The position numbers and the translations under genes are program-made. The notes beneath the pieces were generated by a model that made no database searches, was not told the origin of the DNA, and saw only the letters and a list, made by a program, of their open reading frames with translations. Of a stretch of 64,000 nucleotides of DNA, positions 55,743-63,024 are shown in pieces. The stretch is from positions 1,178,001-1,242,000 of the forward strand of contig JAHBVO010000003.1 in assembly GCA_019637435.1 (NCBI GenBank), written 5' to 3'. Within the stretch, counting starts at the first letter, position 1. The number at the start of each line of letters is the position of its first letter. The stretch is from Candidatus Obscuribacterales bacterium (GTDB lineage Bacteria > Cyanobacteriota > Vampirovibrionia > Obscuribacterales > Obscuribacteraceae).

Positions 55743-58700
55743 CTACTGATTCGCCACAATCAATACGTTGCCACCGAATGTGATGGCACCCTTCTTGAGC
55801 CCATTGTTTATCGAAACCGTTTTCGTCGCACCATTGATTGTGTTGGTCGGTCCTTTTGCCTTGATAGCGGCTCCAGTGAGAGACGTAGAGCCCGTCACCA
55901 TAACATTCGCGATTGGCTGTGGCATAGCTGAGACGCTATTCGGACCAAGCGAAATGACGATGTTATCAGCGCTGGCTCCAGCAGTTCTGACAGTTGCATT
56001 TGTTTCAAACCCAATCTTGCCCTTGGCGCCGGTGTTGAGTAGCGACAGGCTCTGATAGGCAGTTATGGTGCCGTTTACGGTCAAAGTTCCATTGTCGGTT
56101 TGAACGGAAATGTCTTTCGCGAAAAACTGGTTGAAGCCACTTCCATCTAACACCACTGATCCCCTAGCGACTACATCAAGAGTTTGTGCCAAATCGACGT
56201 TCGCCACGGTCAATGGCTTGGTGCTGTTGCTCTGAATGAAGGCAGAACCGGCACCGCCAGCAGCTTGCACTGAGAGAGCCGTGACTCCCGCGGGAACCAC
56301 AAAGCGATCAACGGAGGTTCCGATGCTGCCCTGCGCGATGAGGCTCAATGAGGGTGTCGTGACTGTGCCCTGAAACGATGAATTCGGTATTCCTGAAGCG
56401 TATGAAGTCGCCTGCAGAAATTGGGAAGCTGTAACATCGCCAAAAGTGAATTGGGCGGCGTTGATAATGGCACCCTTGCTAACAATGGCAGTGTTTGATG
56501 TGTCAATAGTTTTGAACTCCGCATTTACCAGCAAGGCGCCTCCACTGTACCAGCCGAATGTCGAACCTAAACTACCGTTGCCGAAAACAGTCACGATGGC
56601 AAGACCTCCAGCATTGAGGTCCAGCATGGATGTGATGAGTCTTAGCGGGGCAGTGGCGGTGCCTATGCTGTTTCCTGCGCGCAGAACGGTCGAGCCTGTT
56701 GAGTTTATTTCATAGTTATCGAGAACTTTTATGTCATGACCAGCTTGGAAAAATGCGTCCGCAGAGGTGTTCACTGTATTGTTGAGAAGAACATCGTTGC
56801 CGGCCATGGCGCTGAGCGTGCCGCGGAGATCAACCGTCCCGTTAATTTGAAGGCTAGCTTTTTTGTTTACCTTATCTGCCTTGAGAAACGCCGTGCTTGT
56901 TCTTACGCCATTTTGATCGTAAACGATGAGTGCTTTCTTCTCGCTCCCTATGATCGATCTTGTCATCAGCGTGATATCTGCATTGTTTCCGGTGCCTTCA
57001 TCAGCCCAGATTTTCCCAACCTTCAGTGGAATACCATCAGGAGCCTTTGTGCCCGCCGCGATAAGCGAGATGTTTCCATTCTTGCCAGTACCCCAACCGT
57101 TGGTGTTGATGGTGGCGCCCGTAGTGTCAATCATCCCGGCAGCGATACCATCGGCTCCCTTTCCGTCAAAAGCAAACATCTGTATATCGCCACTGTCTCC
57201 GTTGAAAGGAGCGCCCGTGGCTACGGTCCAAACGTTAGAGCCGGAGCCAAGAATTATGCTACCTCCGGTTTTCGAAGATTTTCCTGTTAGCGAAACCGTT
57301 CCAGACGCTCCGGCGGTATTGCCACCATTTAGTTCTGATCTGTTTGCACCACCGGTATTGGTGAAATCTGCTCCAGCAATGAATGTGATGTCAAAACCGT
57401 CAGTCGCGTTGCCGGCTCGCACAAAGACCCCGTCTGCGGTTCGCACATTGCCACTCGCGACAACTACAAGGTTCTCAGCGACGGTTAGATCGCCGTCAAT
57501 GACGATACTACCAGCGGTGTTGAAAAATGTTGGATCGCCAGTCAAACAAACTTCGCCGAGCTGCATTAAGTCGGTGGATGCAACGACATGCGCAGCATTG
57601 CCGGTTTGAGAAATTTTACCGGTAAGCTCACCAACATTCGTGTAGGCGGTGCCTTGCCCGGCATGCATGTTGTATGTTTTGCTGAATAAATCGCCTCCCG
57701 TTATGTAGGAATTCTGCGAGCCGTTGTAAGAGGAATCTCTGAGGTTAATCGCACCGCTGAGGGCGCTGATGGTGCCGCGACGGTTGTTAACCTGGAGGAC
57801 CGCATCTGGCGCTCCATTGAGATTCACGTTACCGCTCGCGGAGGATATCGTGCCACGATTATTGACGTTGGCTGCGCCGAGGTCTACATTGGTGGCGGCG
57901 CTTATGGTTCCTGAGTTGCTGATGGCACCACCTGCGGTGAGCGTCAAAGCGCCGGATGAGTTTATCGTGCCGGAGTTGTTTATAGTTCCAGACGCATCAA
58001 GTGTGAGATCAACATTGGATGTAATGGTTGCGTTTTTGAAGTTGTTTATGTCGTCAGCGCGAATTGCACCACTTCTCGCATTGCTGTTTCCTGAAACCGC
58101 CGAAACCGTTCCATAGTTGCTCAGATCACCAAGCAATCTGAAATCTGAACCTTTAGAAAAGTCACCGATGGTGGTGACATTGCCGGCGTTGACATAATTC
58201 GCCGCACGCAGCTTGTCGCTGTTCGAAGTGATGGAATCAAGCTCAACAGAACCACCGCTCGCGCGGCCGGATTGATCGACAGTCAATGTTTGGGTGCCGC
58301 CTGAGACAATTTGTTTGACGGCTAAGTATTCTGCTGCTGTTACGCGGGAACCGGCTGCAACAGTTTTGGTGCCATTTCCCGTTTTGATTTGAACCGAACT
58401 GCCATCGACGAAAAGATTTTTTCCGAGGACAATGTTTTGAGCATTGGAAGTGAGGTCGAGATCGAGGCCGTTTTTTAAACGGATGGAGTTGCCGAGTTCG
58501 TTGGTTTGTCTGGTGTGTGAACTCAGGCGACGGTCGATCTGAGTTGTGAAATCAATGGTCGGAGTGAACGATTCTATGGTTTGAATCCTGGCGTGCTCCT
58601 GCCTGCCACCAGCATTAGCGCTGTCCGAGAATCGACTCTCCCGAAATAGCTGCCGCGCCGCATGCCTGTCCAAACCAAGATTTTGTTCTCTAAACTCCTT

Positions 58701-58811
58701 GAAGTTGACTCGATCTTCGCCGCGTCCGGCGGCGGTGGCGGCGGTCGCGCAAACAGTTCCAGTTAGAATCGAGAGTGAAAAAGCCAAAACAAACTGTTTA
58801 GAGCGAGTCAT
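55743..58811 (-). CDS. Filamentous-haemagglutinin-like adhesin (paralogue 3)
   Basis: The protein has 1022 residues, with GAGG 8 nt before the ATG. A signal peptide (LAFSLSILTGTVCATAATAA) is followed by the module shared with the other two paralogues: RQLFRESRFSD, LDLDLTSNAQNIVLGKNLF, VTAAEYLAVKQ, GTQTLTVDQSGRASGGS, TISALSGAINLRDS, LTGKISQTGNAAHV and CLTGDPTFFN. The rest is beta-helix-type repeats. It is the shortest paralogue, lacking about 500 residues of repeats. It ends GAITFGGNVLIVANQ with no barrel or anchor. It lies upstream of hipBA on the same strand, 170 bp apart. Likely a surface or secreted adhesin. Confidence 0.85.
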   Translation of the reverse strand: MTRSKQFVLAFSLSILTGTVCATAATAAGRGEDRVNFKEFREQNLGLDRHAARQLFRESRFSDSANAGGRQEHARIQTIESFTPTIDFTTQIDRRLSSHTRQTNELGNSIRLKNGLDLDLTSNAQNIVLGKNLFVDGSSVQIKTGNGTKTVAAGSRVTAAEYLAVKQIVSGGTQTLTVDQSGRASGGSVELDSITSNSDKLRAANYVNAGNVTTIGDFSKGSDFRLLGDLSNYGTVSAVSGNSNARSGAIRADDINNFKNATITSNVDLTLDASGTINNSGTINSSGALTLTAGGAISNSGTISAATNVDLGAANVNNRGTISSASGNVNLNGAPDAVLQVNNRRGTISALSGAINLRDSSYNGSQNSYITGGDLFSKTYNMHAGQGTAYTNVGELTGKISQTGNAAHVVASTDLMQLGEVCLTGDPTFFNTAGSIVIDGDLTVAENLVVVASGNVRTADGVFVRAGNATDGFDITFIAGADFTNTGGANRSELNGGNTAGASGTVSLTGKSSKTGGSIILGSGSNVWTVATGAPFNGDSGDIQMFAFDGKGADGIAAGMIDTTGATINTNGWGTGKNGNISLIAAGTKAPDGIPLKVGKIWADEGTGNNADITLMTRSIIGSEKKALIVYDQNGVRTSTAFLKADKVNKKASLQINGTVDLRGTLSAMAGNDVLLNNTVNTSADAFFQAGHDIKVLDNYEINSTGSTVLRAGNSIGTATAPLRLITSMLDLNAGGLAIVTVFGNGSLGSTFGWYSGGALLVNAEFKTIDTSNTAIVSKGAIINAAQFTFGDVTASQFLQATSYASGIPNSSFQGTVTTPSLSLIAQGSIGTSVDRFVVPAGVTALSVQAAGGAGSAFIQSNSTKPLTVANVDLAQTLDVVARGSVVLDGSGFNQFFAKDISVQTDNGTLTVNGTITAYQSLSLLNTGAKGKIGFETNATVRTAGASADNIVISLGPNSVSAMPQPIANVMVTGSTSLTGAAIKAKGPTNTINGATKTVSINNGLKKGAITFGGNVLIVANQ

Positions 58812-58828
58812 TTATTCAACCTCATTAG

Positions 58829-59455
58829 TTGCCATTGGTCGGTCGGTCCGTCCTTACTTACGCGAATGTAAGAGAGTACTACAAATGCGGGTGTTGCCGC
58901 ACTAGCAAAGGTTTAACGAACAGACGACCTGGCGGCGGCTGTAGCCGATTGGTCACCTTTGCGATTTGTCTCATTGCACTCCCGCCGCGTCGCCCGCATG
59001 CGAGTACTGCACCTTCGACTCTCTTGTGAAAACCTTCACAAATTTCCTATTTCATCAATGCGAAGGGCGAAAAGGTTTCGCTTCCATCTGAAGCCGAAAT
59101 CTTTAAGAACGTCAAACGAAATGGCATTGTTCGCGCGGCGGCTTGGGGAGTGCCAATAGGCGTCTGCACTTTCGGACTTTTAGCGGGTCCAACCATTGTC
59201 GCATCAGGCGCTCATACAAAGGTCACAAACGGAACTGTCAAAGCGAACATACAAAAGAATTGTTTTCACGGCGGGCACCTGAGTCCGGAAGGGGCAGTTT
59301 CGACGATGGTATTCATTCCGAAGAAACAAAAGGAAATCCAACAAGTTGCTTTTGGACGCGTAATAAATTTGGAAGACGAAGTTGAGACAACCAAAATCAT
59401 TGGCATTGAGAACAATGAAGGTTCGGAGAAAAAACACCTTGCGAAGAAACAATAG
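58829..59455 (+). pseudogene. Exported protein gene interrupted by an in-frame TGA
   Basis: One frame holds a hydrophobic signal-like stretch (SRLVTFAICLIAL), then a TGA at 59027-59029. It then continues for 142 codons that look fully coding (ISYFINAKGEKVSLPSEAEI; GIVRAAAWGVPIGVCTFGLL; and on to a LAKKQ-stop). No ATG, GTG or TTG follows the TGA until a GTG at 59150, in the middle of a hydrophobic segment. Most likely a nonsense mutation killed a secreted protein gene. A base-call error is also possible. Its end overlaps the start of the next gene. Confidence 0.5.
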
Positions 59456-60254
59456 ATTCGCCGCCGTTTGCGCGATCAGTTCGATCATCTCCTCATTCCC
59501 TCTCAGTGCTTCCGCTGAAACGCTCAAGCTCGAGGAGGGAACAGCTGTTCGGCTTAAACTGCTAGATTCGATTTCATCTGGCTCAAATCATCAGGGTGAT
59601 AGCGTCAGCTTTAGAGTGGTCGATGATGTTTTGGGCGCCGATGAGAAAACCATTTTGATCAAAGCCGGGACGCCTGCTTGGGGCTCCATCTCCAACCTTG
59701 AGGAAAGAGGTCACATGGGAGAGAAGGGTCAACTTTCGCTTTCCATTGAAGGCACGAAGTCAGTTGATGGGAAAAAAATTCCTCTGCGAGCGGCTGTAAA
59801 CCGAGACGGCAAGGCAAAATTAGGAACCGTAATCGCGCTTAGCTTTATCGTGACGCCGCTGTTTTTGTTCATGCGCGGTAAAGATGCAACAATCGCAGCG
59901 GGAACTCAGGTGAATACTTATGTCGACCGCGACATGCACGTCGATGTTACGGCGGTGACTTCTAAAAGTGTCGCACAGAGCGAACCGGCCGCGTTAAATG
60001 TGACGGCGGCTGTGGTATCGCCCGCGGTTGCTGCTCCGGAGGCAAGTTCTTCTCCGAACGTTTCCGCCGATAGCGCTGAAACATCAACCACGACTGAGCC
60101 TAGTCCGCAGGCTAAGGCTACCGAGACTGTTCAAGACGAAACCGCCGCTTTGGACAAGTTGTATCAGTCAGGCCTTCTGACTAAGAAGGAATATGCCACC
60201 AAGTTGAAGGCGTTGACAAAGAAGCGCATTGCAGCGTTGGATGCGTCTAGATGA
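59415..60254 (+). CDS. Exported protein with C-terminal SHOCT-like segment
   Basis: The protein has 279 residues from the ATG at 59415; a TTG at about 59439 with GGAG upstream is an alternative. A signal peptide (RFAAVCAISSIISSFPLSAS) precedes a beta-rich domain: LEEGTAVRLKLLDSISSGSN, GDSVSFRVVDDVLG, IKAGTPAWGSI, and a SIEGTKSVDGKKIPLRAAV stretch. One hydrophobic segment follows (VIALSFIVTPLFLFM). After a disordered A/S/T/E-rich linker comes a short helical hairpin (ALDKLYQSGLLTKKEYATKL) like SHOCT domains. The domain resembles a periplasmic family I have seen without a name. It overlaps the 3' end of the broken gene before it. Confidence 0.6.
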   Translation: MKVRRKNTLRRNNRFAAVCAISSIISSFPLSASAETLKLEEGTAVRLKLLDSISSGSNHQGDSVSFRVVDDVLGADEKTILIKAGTPAWGSISNLEERGHMGEKGQLSLSIEGTKSVDGKKIPLRAAVNRDGKAKLGTVIALSFIVTPLFLFMRGKDATIAAGTQVNTYVDRDMHVDVTAVTSKSVAQSEPAALNVTAAVVSPAVAAPEASSSPNVSADSAETSTTTEPSPQAKATETVQDETAALDKLYQSGLLTKKEYATKLKALTKKRIAALDASR

Positions 60255-60397
60255 GAATCTGAGACAGAAGATAATTGGTAAGCGGCTTCTATGGTCGAGT
60301 CCACATAGAGAGTGTTCAATATAAGATCGAGGATTCACTTCTTCGTCACGGCGCTTATAATTGCTGATATTGCGTTTCCGGCGAATTCGCGATGCTA

Positions 60398-60449
60398 TGC
60401 GCAAGGGACTTGAACCCACACGTATTGCTACACTAGATCCTAAGTCTAG
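60398..60449 (-). pseudogene. tRNA-Leu(UAG) 3' fragment
   Basis: On the minus strand, CTAGA-CTTAGGA-TCTAG forms an intact anticodon arm with anticodon TAG (60440-60442). It is followed by a variable-arm-like stretch, a GTGGGTTCAAGTCCC T-arm and TTGCGCA of the acceptor 3' strand. The 5' acceptor and the D-arm are missing. It resembles the 3' part left when an element integrates into a tRNA gene, or a decayed tRNA. The 60255-60610 gap holds no other gene that I can see. Confidence 0.55.
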
Positions 60450-60610
60450 GGACTGAAGGTGTCTAAAAAAGGCTTAATCCTGTTCTCAGCAAACGAGTTC
60501 TTGGATCCTCGCTTCTTCGATAGCCATAGTTTGGAATTTCGGAATATACCTTTTGTGCAGCACTATTGGAACGAGCGTGCCCTTTTGAGCACGAGGGCGA
60601 GGTAGGCAGA

Positions 60611-61060
60611 ATGCGTCGAATACAACCGCAATCGATTATTTGCGAGAGCCCGGATCATTACTCCGTTCTCTTCAAGAAGACCGATACTCTAGTCGACTAT
60701 ACATTCTCCATCGAGCGGACCGGAGAAGTTGGCGTGTTGAATTGCGACCAGCGCGAGTTCTTTTTTGAGACTCATGATGACCCAGCAACAAGTTCTCTAT
60801 TGAAAGCAATCGATTTGTTTGGTGAATTTCGACAACGTGATTCCGGGACATCAGTGCTAAAGTCAATCTCAGCGGTTTCAGGAAGTCAAAACTCATACGG
60901 CGTTGTCGTTCAGACCAAAGGCGGGGATGTCGAATTCATTTTCGCAGTTGAAGACCAAGACTTGCCAACTCTTGTGAGCGCAAATTACGCTTCCGAAATT
61001 AGCAGCAGCGATTGCATAAAAGAAATGATCGCGCTTTTTCACCAAGCCAGGAACTCTTAG
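60611..61060 (+). CDS. Hypothetical soluble protein
   Basis: The protein has 149 residues from the ATG at 60611 (MRRIQPQSIICESPDHYSVL), with GAGGTAGG just upstream; a longer frame from 60566 is less likely. It has no signal peptide. It is alpha/beta and acidic (EFFFETHDDPATSSLLKAID; VEFIFAVEDQDLPTLVSANY). The size and style recall the hypothetical protein at 46790, but I cannot show homology. It is flanked by two tRNA 3' fragments, so it may be cargo left by an old integration event. Confidence 0.5.
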   Translation: MRRIQPQSIICESPDHYSVLFKKTDTLVDYTFSIERTGEVGVLNCDQREFFFETHDDPATSSLLKAIDLFGEFRQRDSGTSVLKSISAVSGSQNSYGVVVQTKGGDVEFIFAVEDQDLPTLVSANYASEISSSDCIKEMIALFHQARNS

Positions 61061-61129
61061 AACGAGGCAAGGCCTAAGTACACGATTCAAGATTTAAAGA
61101 CGGTAGAGCTTATACTCGGGTCGAAAACC

Positions 61130-61165
61130 GGGCAGGGTAGGACTTGAACCCACAAGTGTGGGCAC
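61130..61165 (-). pseudogene. tRNA-like 3' fragment (T-arm and acceptor)
   Basis: On the minus strand GTGGG-TTCAAGT-CCTAC is a well-paired T-arm. It is followed by CCTGCCC, which could be the 3' acceptor strand. Upstream only an inverted repeat (CCCACA-CT-TGTGGG) is seen. The tRNA identity is unclear. Confidence 0.4.
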
Positions 61166-61332
61166 CATATATAGTGACATCGAAAAGTTCCATTTTTAGT
61201 CTTGAAGTCGCCGGGTAAGACGAACGGTAAGCATTGAGCATCGCGAATCGCGCGGGTTAGGCGCGAGAACGGCGGAGGTTGTCGCCGGTTCGAGATTTCG
61301 CTATCGACAAGCGCTACCGTCTACGCGACCTC

Positions 61333-61368
61333 AATAAAAAACCGGCACCTCTTTCGAAACTGCCGGCC
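61333..61368 (-). terminator. Intrinsic terminator downstream of the tRNA-fMet fragment
   Basis: On the minus strand GCCGGCA, a 13-nt loop and TGCCGG are followed by TTTTTTATT. This is a textbook rho-independent terminator. It lies 16 bp past the CCA end of the tRNA fragment at 61384-61428, so it is probably the native terminator of that tRNA gene. Confidence 0.8.
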
Positions 61369-61383
61369 CTTCAAGCTTGTAAT

Positions 61384-61428
61384 TGGTTGCGGGGGTAAGA
61401 TTTGAACTTACGACCTTTGGGTTATGAG
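61384..61428 (-). pseudogene. Initiator tRNA-Met(CAU) 3' fragment, probable island attachment site
   Basis: The minus strand has the anticodon loop CTCATAA (anticodon at 61424-61426), then CCC, a variable loop, the T-arm GTAAG-TTCAAAT-CTTAC and CCCCGCA-ACCA. The 3' end matches initiator tRNA-Met from memory. The expected GGG on the 5' side of the anticodon stem is missing and no D-arm or acceptor 5' strand follows. The tRNA is cut at the anticodon loop, a usual tyrosine-recombinase crossover point. The integrase gene lies on the cut side. Confidence 0.75.
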
Positions 61429-61558
61429 TCTAAAGGTCGGCTGTTTTTTGCTGTTTTCTCACTATTTCTAGAAGTCGCTGGAGGTAACAAAAATCAGTCT
61501 TTCGAGAAATTACCATACTTATGTAGCTTTCCTTCGTTTACCCATTTATACTAGAAAA

Positions 61559-61593
61559 GGGTACGGCCTAGGGTACAACATGGGGTACGGCCT
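61559..61593 (+). repeat. Direct repeats upstream of the integrase (candidate arm sites)
   Basis: GGGTACGGCCT occurs at 61559-61569 and 61583-61593, with GGGTACAA at 61571-61578 between them. The three GGGTAC units are spaced 12 bp apart. They lie between the tRNA fragment and the integrase start, where arm-type integrase binding sites are expected. Confidence 0.55.
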
Positions 61594-61617
61594 GAAGACG
61601 GTGTGAGGTGCGCTCTT

Positions 61618-62895
61618 ATGACCAAAGACGGCAAAGGCGAGAAAAAGTTCTCCGCAAAGCACATCCGTGCTCTTCAATGTCCTCCGGGCATGCGGCAGCA
61701 GTACGTGCTCGTCTCTCCCGACATTCATCTCTATGTCTCAGTTGGCAATGGCGGAACCAAGGCGTTTTGCTTTAGAGCAAAGGTAAACCAAGCATGGCGA
61801 ACGCTCTTCCTAGACTGCAAGTTCGACGACTCGCTGCCTGATGCTCTAGTGAAAACGGCGATGTTAGAGGCGAAGTCACGCGCAGCCGAGCTAACAGCGC
61901 GCAGGAATCGTGGGGAAAACGTCTTCGATGCCGCTAAAGTGACCTCGACTGAACCAACCCTACAAGATTTATTTACTTACTATCAAACAGAACATCTAGA
62001 AAAAACCGGACGGCGAGTAAAAGATAACCTCGATAACTTCAACCGATGGTTCGTAAAGCGGAACTTGCAAAAGAGAAAAGCCAACGACTATTCTCACGAC
62101 GATGCTTCGCGTCTGCATAAACAAATGGAAAAAACACCGGGGAGTGCTAATCGCGCAGTACAACTTGGTCGAGCCATGTTCAACTTTGGAATAAAGACAA
62201 GGTTCCTTAAACGTACAGACAATCCATTCGCCGCTGTCTCGCTCTATCCAGAAAGAGAACGCGACCGTGTTTTGTCCGACGAAGAAGCTGGAAAGCTTAT
62301 TTCAGCAATTAGCGAAGCGCCCTACAGCCACTGTCAGGAGCGGTCACTTGCTGACATGATAATGCTTTGGCTACTCACTGGAGTCAGAAAAACAGTGGTT
62401 CTAAAAATGAGATGGTCAGAGATTGATGAACAAATCTGGCTTTGGACGATACCGGCTGCAAACATGAAGGGACGAAAATCTCAAGAAATCCTTCTCGGAC
62501 CAGCTGAGATCGAGATTTTAACTGCTCGAAAAGCGATGCTTTTGGAAGAATCTGAGAATTTTTCTGACTTTGTTTTTCCGAGCGAAAAAAGCGCGAGCGG
62601 GCATATCGAAGATCCAGGAAATGCGTGGGAGAGTCTTCGAGAACGACTTGATCTGGGTGATCTCTGGATCCATGATCTGAGGCGAAGTTTGGCCTCGGCA
62701 ATGGCAAATACCGGAGCAAATGTTGCGGTCGTGAAACAGGCTTTGGCACACACCGATGAGCGAACGACAATGAAAGCGTACATTAGAACTACTCGACAGG
62801 TACAGTTAGATGCCCGAAAAAAAGCGCAAGAGGCTTGGTTTAATGCCGCCAACAGTGCAAGCGCACCTGCCCAGAAATCCGAGGAGGAAGAATAG
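61618..62895 (+). CDS. int: Tyrosine recombinase / phage-type integrase
   Basis: The protein has 425 residues from the ATG at 61618, with GAGG 9 nt upstream; a GTG at 61603 is an alternative. The N-terminus looks like a DUF4102-type arm-binding domain (HLYVSVGNGGTKAFCFRAKV). A SAM-like core-binding domain follows (LQDLFTYYQTEHLEKTGRRV). The catalytic domain has all expected residues: Arg257 in LLTGVRK, Lys284 in MKGRKSQ, His352 and Arg355 in IHDLRR, His378 in ALAHTD and the nucleophile Tyr388 in KAYIR. It integrates mobile DNA, usually at tRNA genes. The cut tRNA-Met lies 190 bp upstream, and the gene appears intact. Confidence 0.93.
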   Translation: MTKDGKGEKKFSAKHIRALQCPPGMRQQYVLVSPDIHLYVSVGNGGTKAFCFRAKVNQAWRTLFLDCKFDDSLPDALVKTAMLEAKSRAAELTARRNRGENVFDAAKVTSTEPTLQDLFTYYQTEHLEKTGRRVKDNLDNFNRWFVKRNLQKRKANDYSHDDASRLHKQMEKTPGSANRAVQLGRAMFNFGIKTRFLKRTDNPFAAVSLYPERERDRVLSDEEAGKLISAISEAPYSHCQERSLADMIMLWLLTGVRKTVVLKMRWSEIDEQIWLWTIPAANMKGRKSQEILLGPAEIEILTARKAMLLEESENFSDFVFPSEKSASGHIEDPGNAWESLRERLDLGDLWIHDLRRSLASAMANTGANVAVVKQALAHTDERTTMKAYIRTTRQVQLDARKKAQEAWFNAANSASAPAQKSEEEE

Positions 62896-63024
62896 CGAAA
62901 TTGGAGATGCTGTAATAAAAGGCACCAAATACGATACCGATAATTTACGTGCCTTCTACGTGTGATCGATTAAAGTCACACCAACCATCCCGAAATGGCT
63001 TTATGCGATGTAGGAGAAAGAATT

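Noticed and set aside
55768-58116. Plus-strand open frames up to 227 codons opposite adhesin paralogue 3
   Set aside because: Same antisense effect; no start signals or recognisable domains.
58829-59455. Alternative genetic code (TGA as sense)
   Set aside because: Other clear genes in the window end at TGA at sensible positions, so one in-frame TGA is better explained by mutation or base error.
61101-61130. GGTAGAGC resembling a tRNA D-arm on the plus strand
   Set aside because: No matching anticodon or T-arm on the same strand at the right distance.
61260-61330. GGTTCGAGATTTC resembling a T-loop on the plus strand
   Set aside because: The flanking bases do not pair into a T-stem and no anticodon arm is found; only a small GGCG/CGCC hairpin is nearby.
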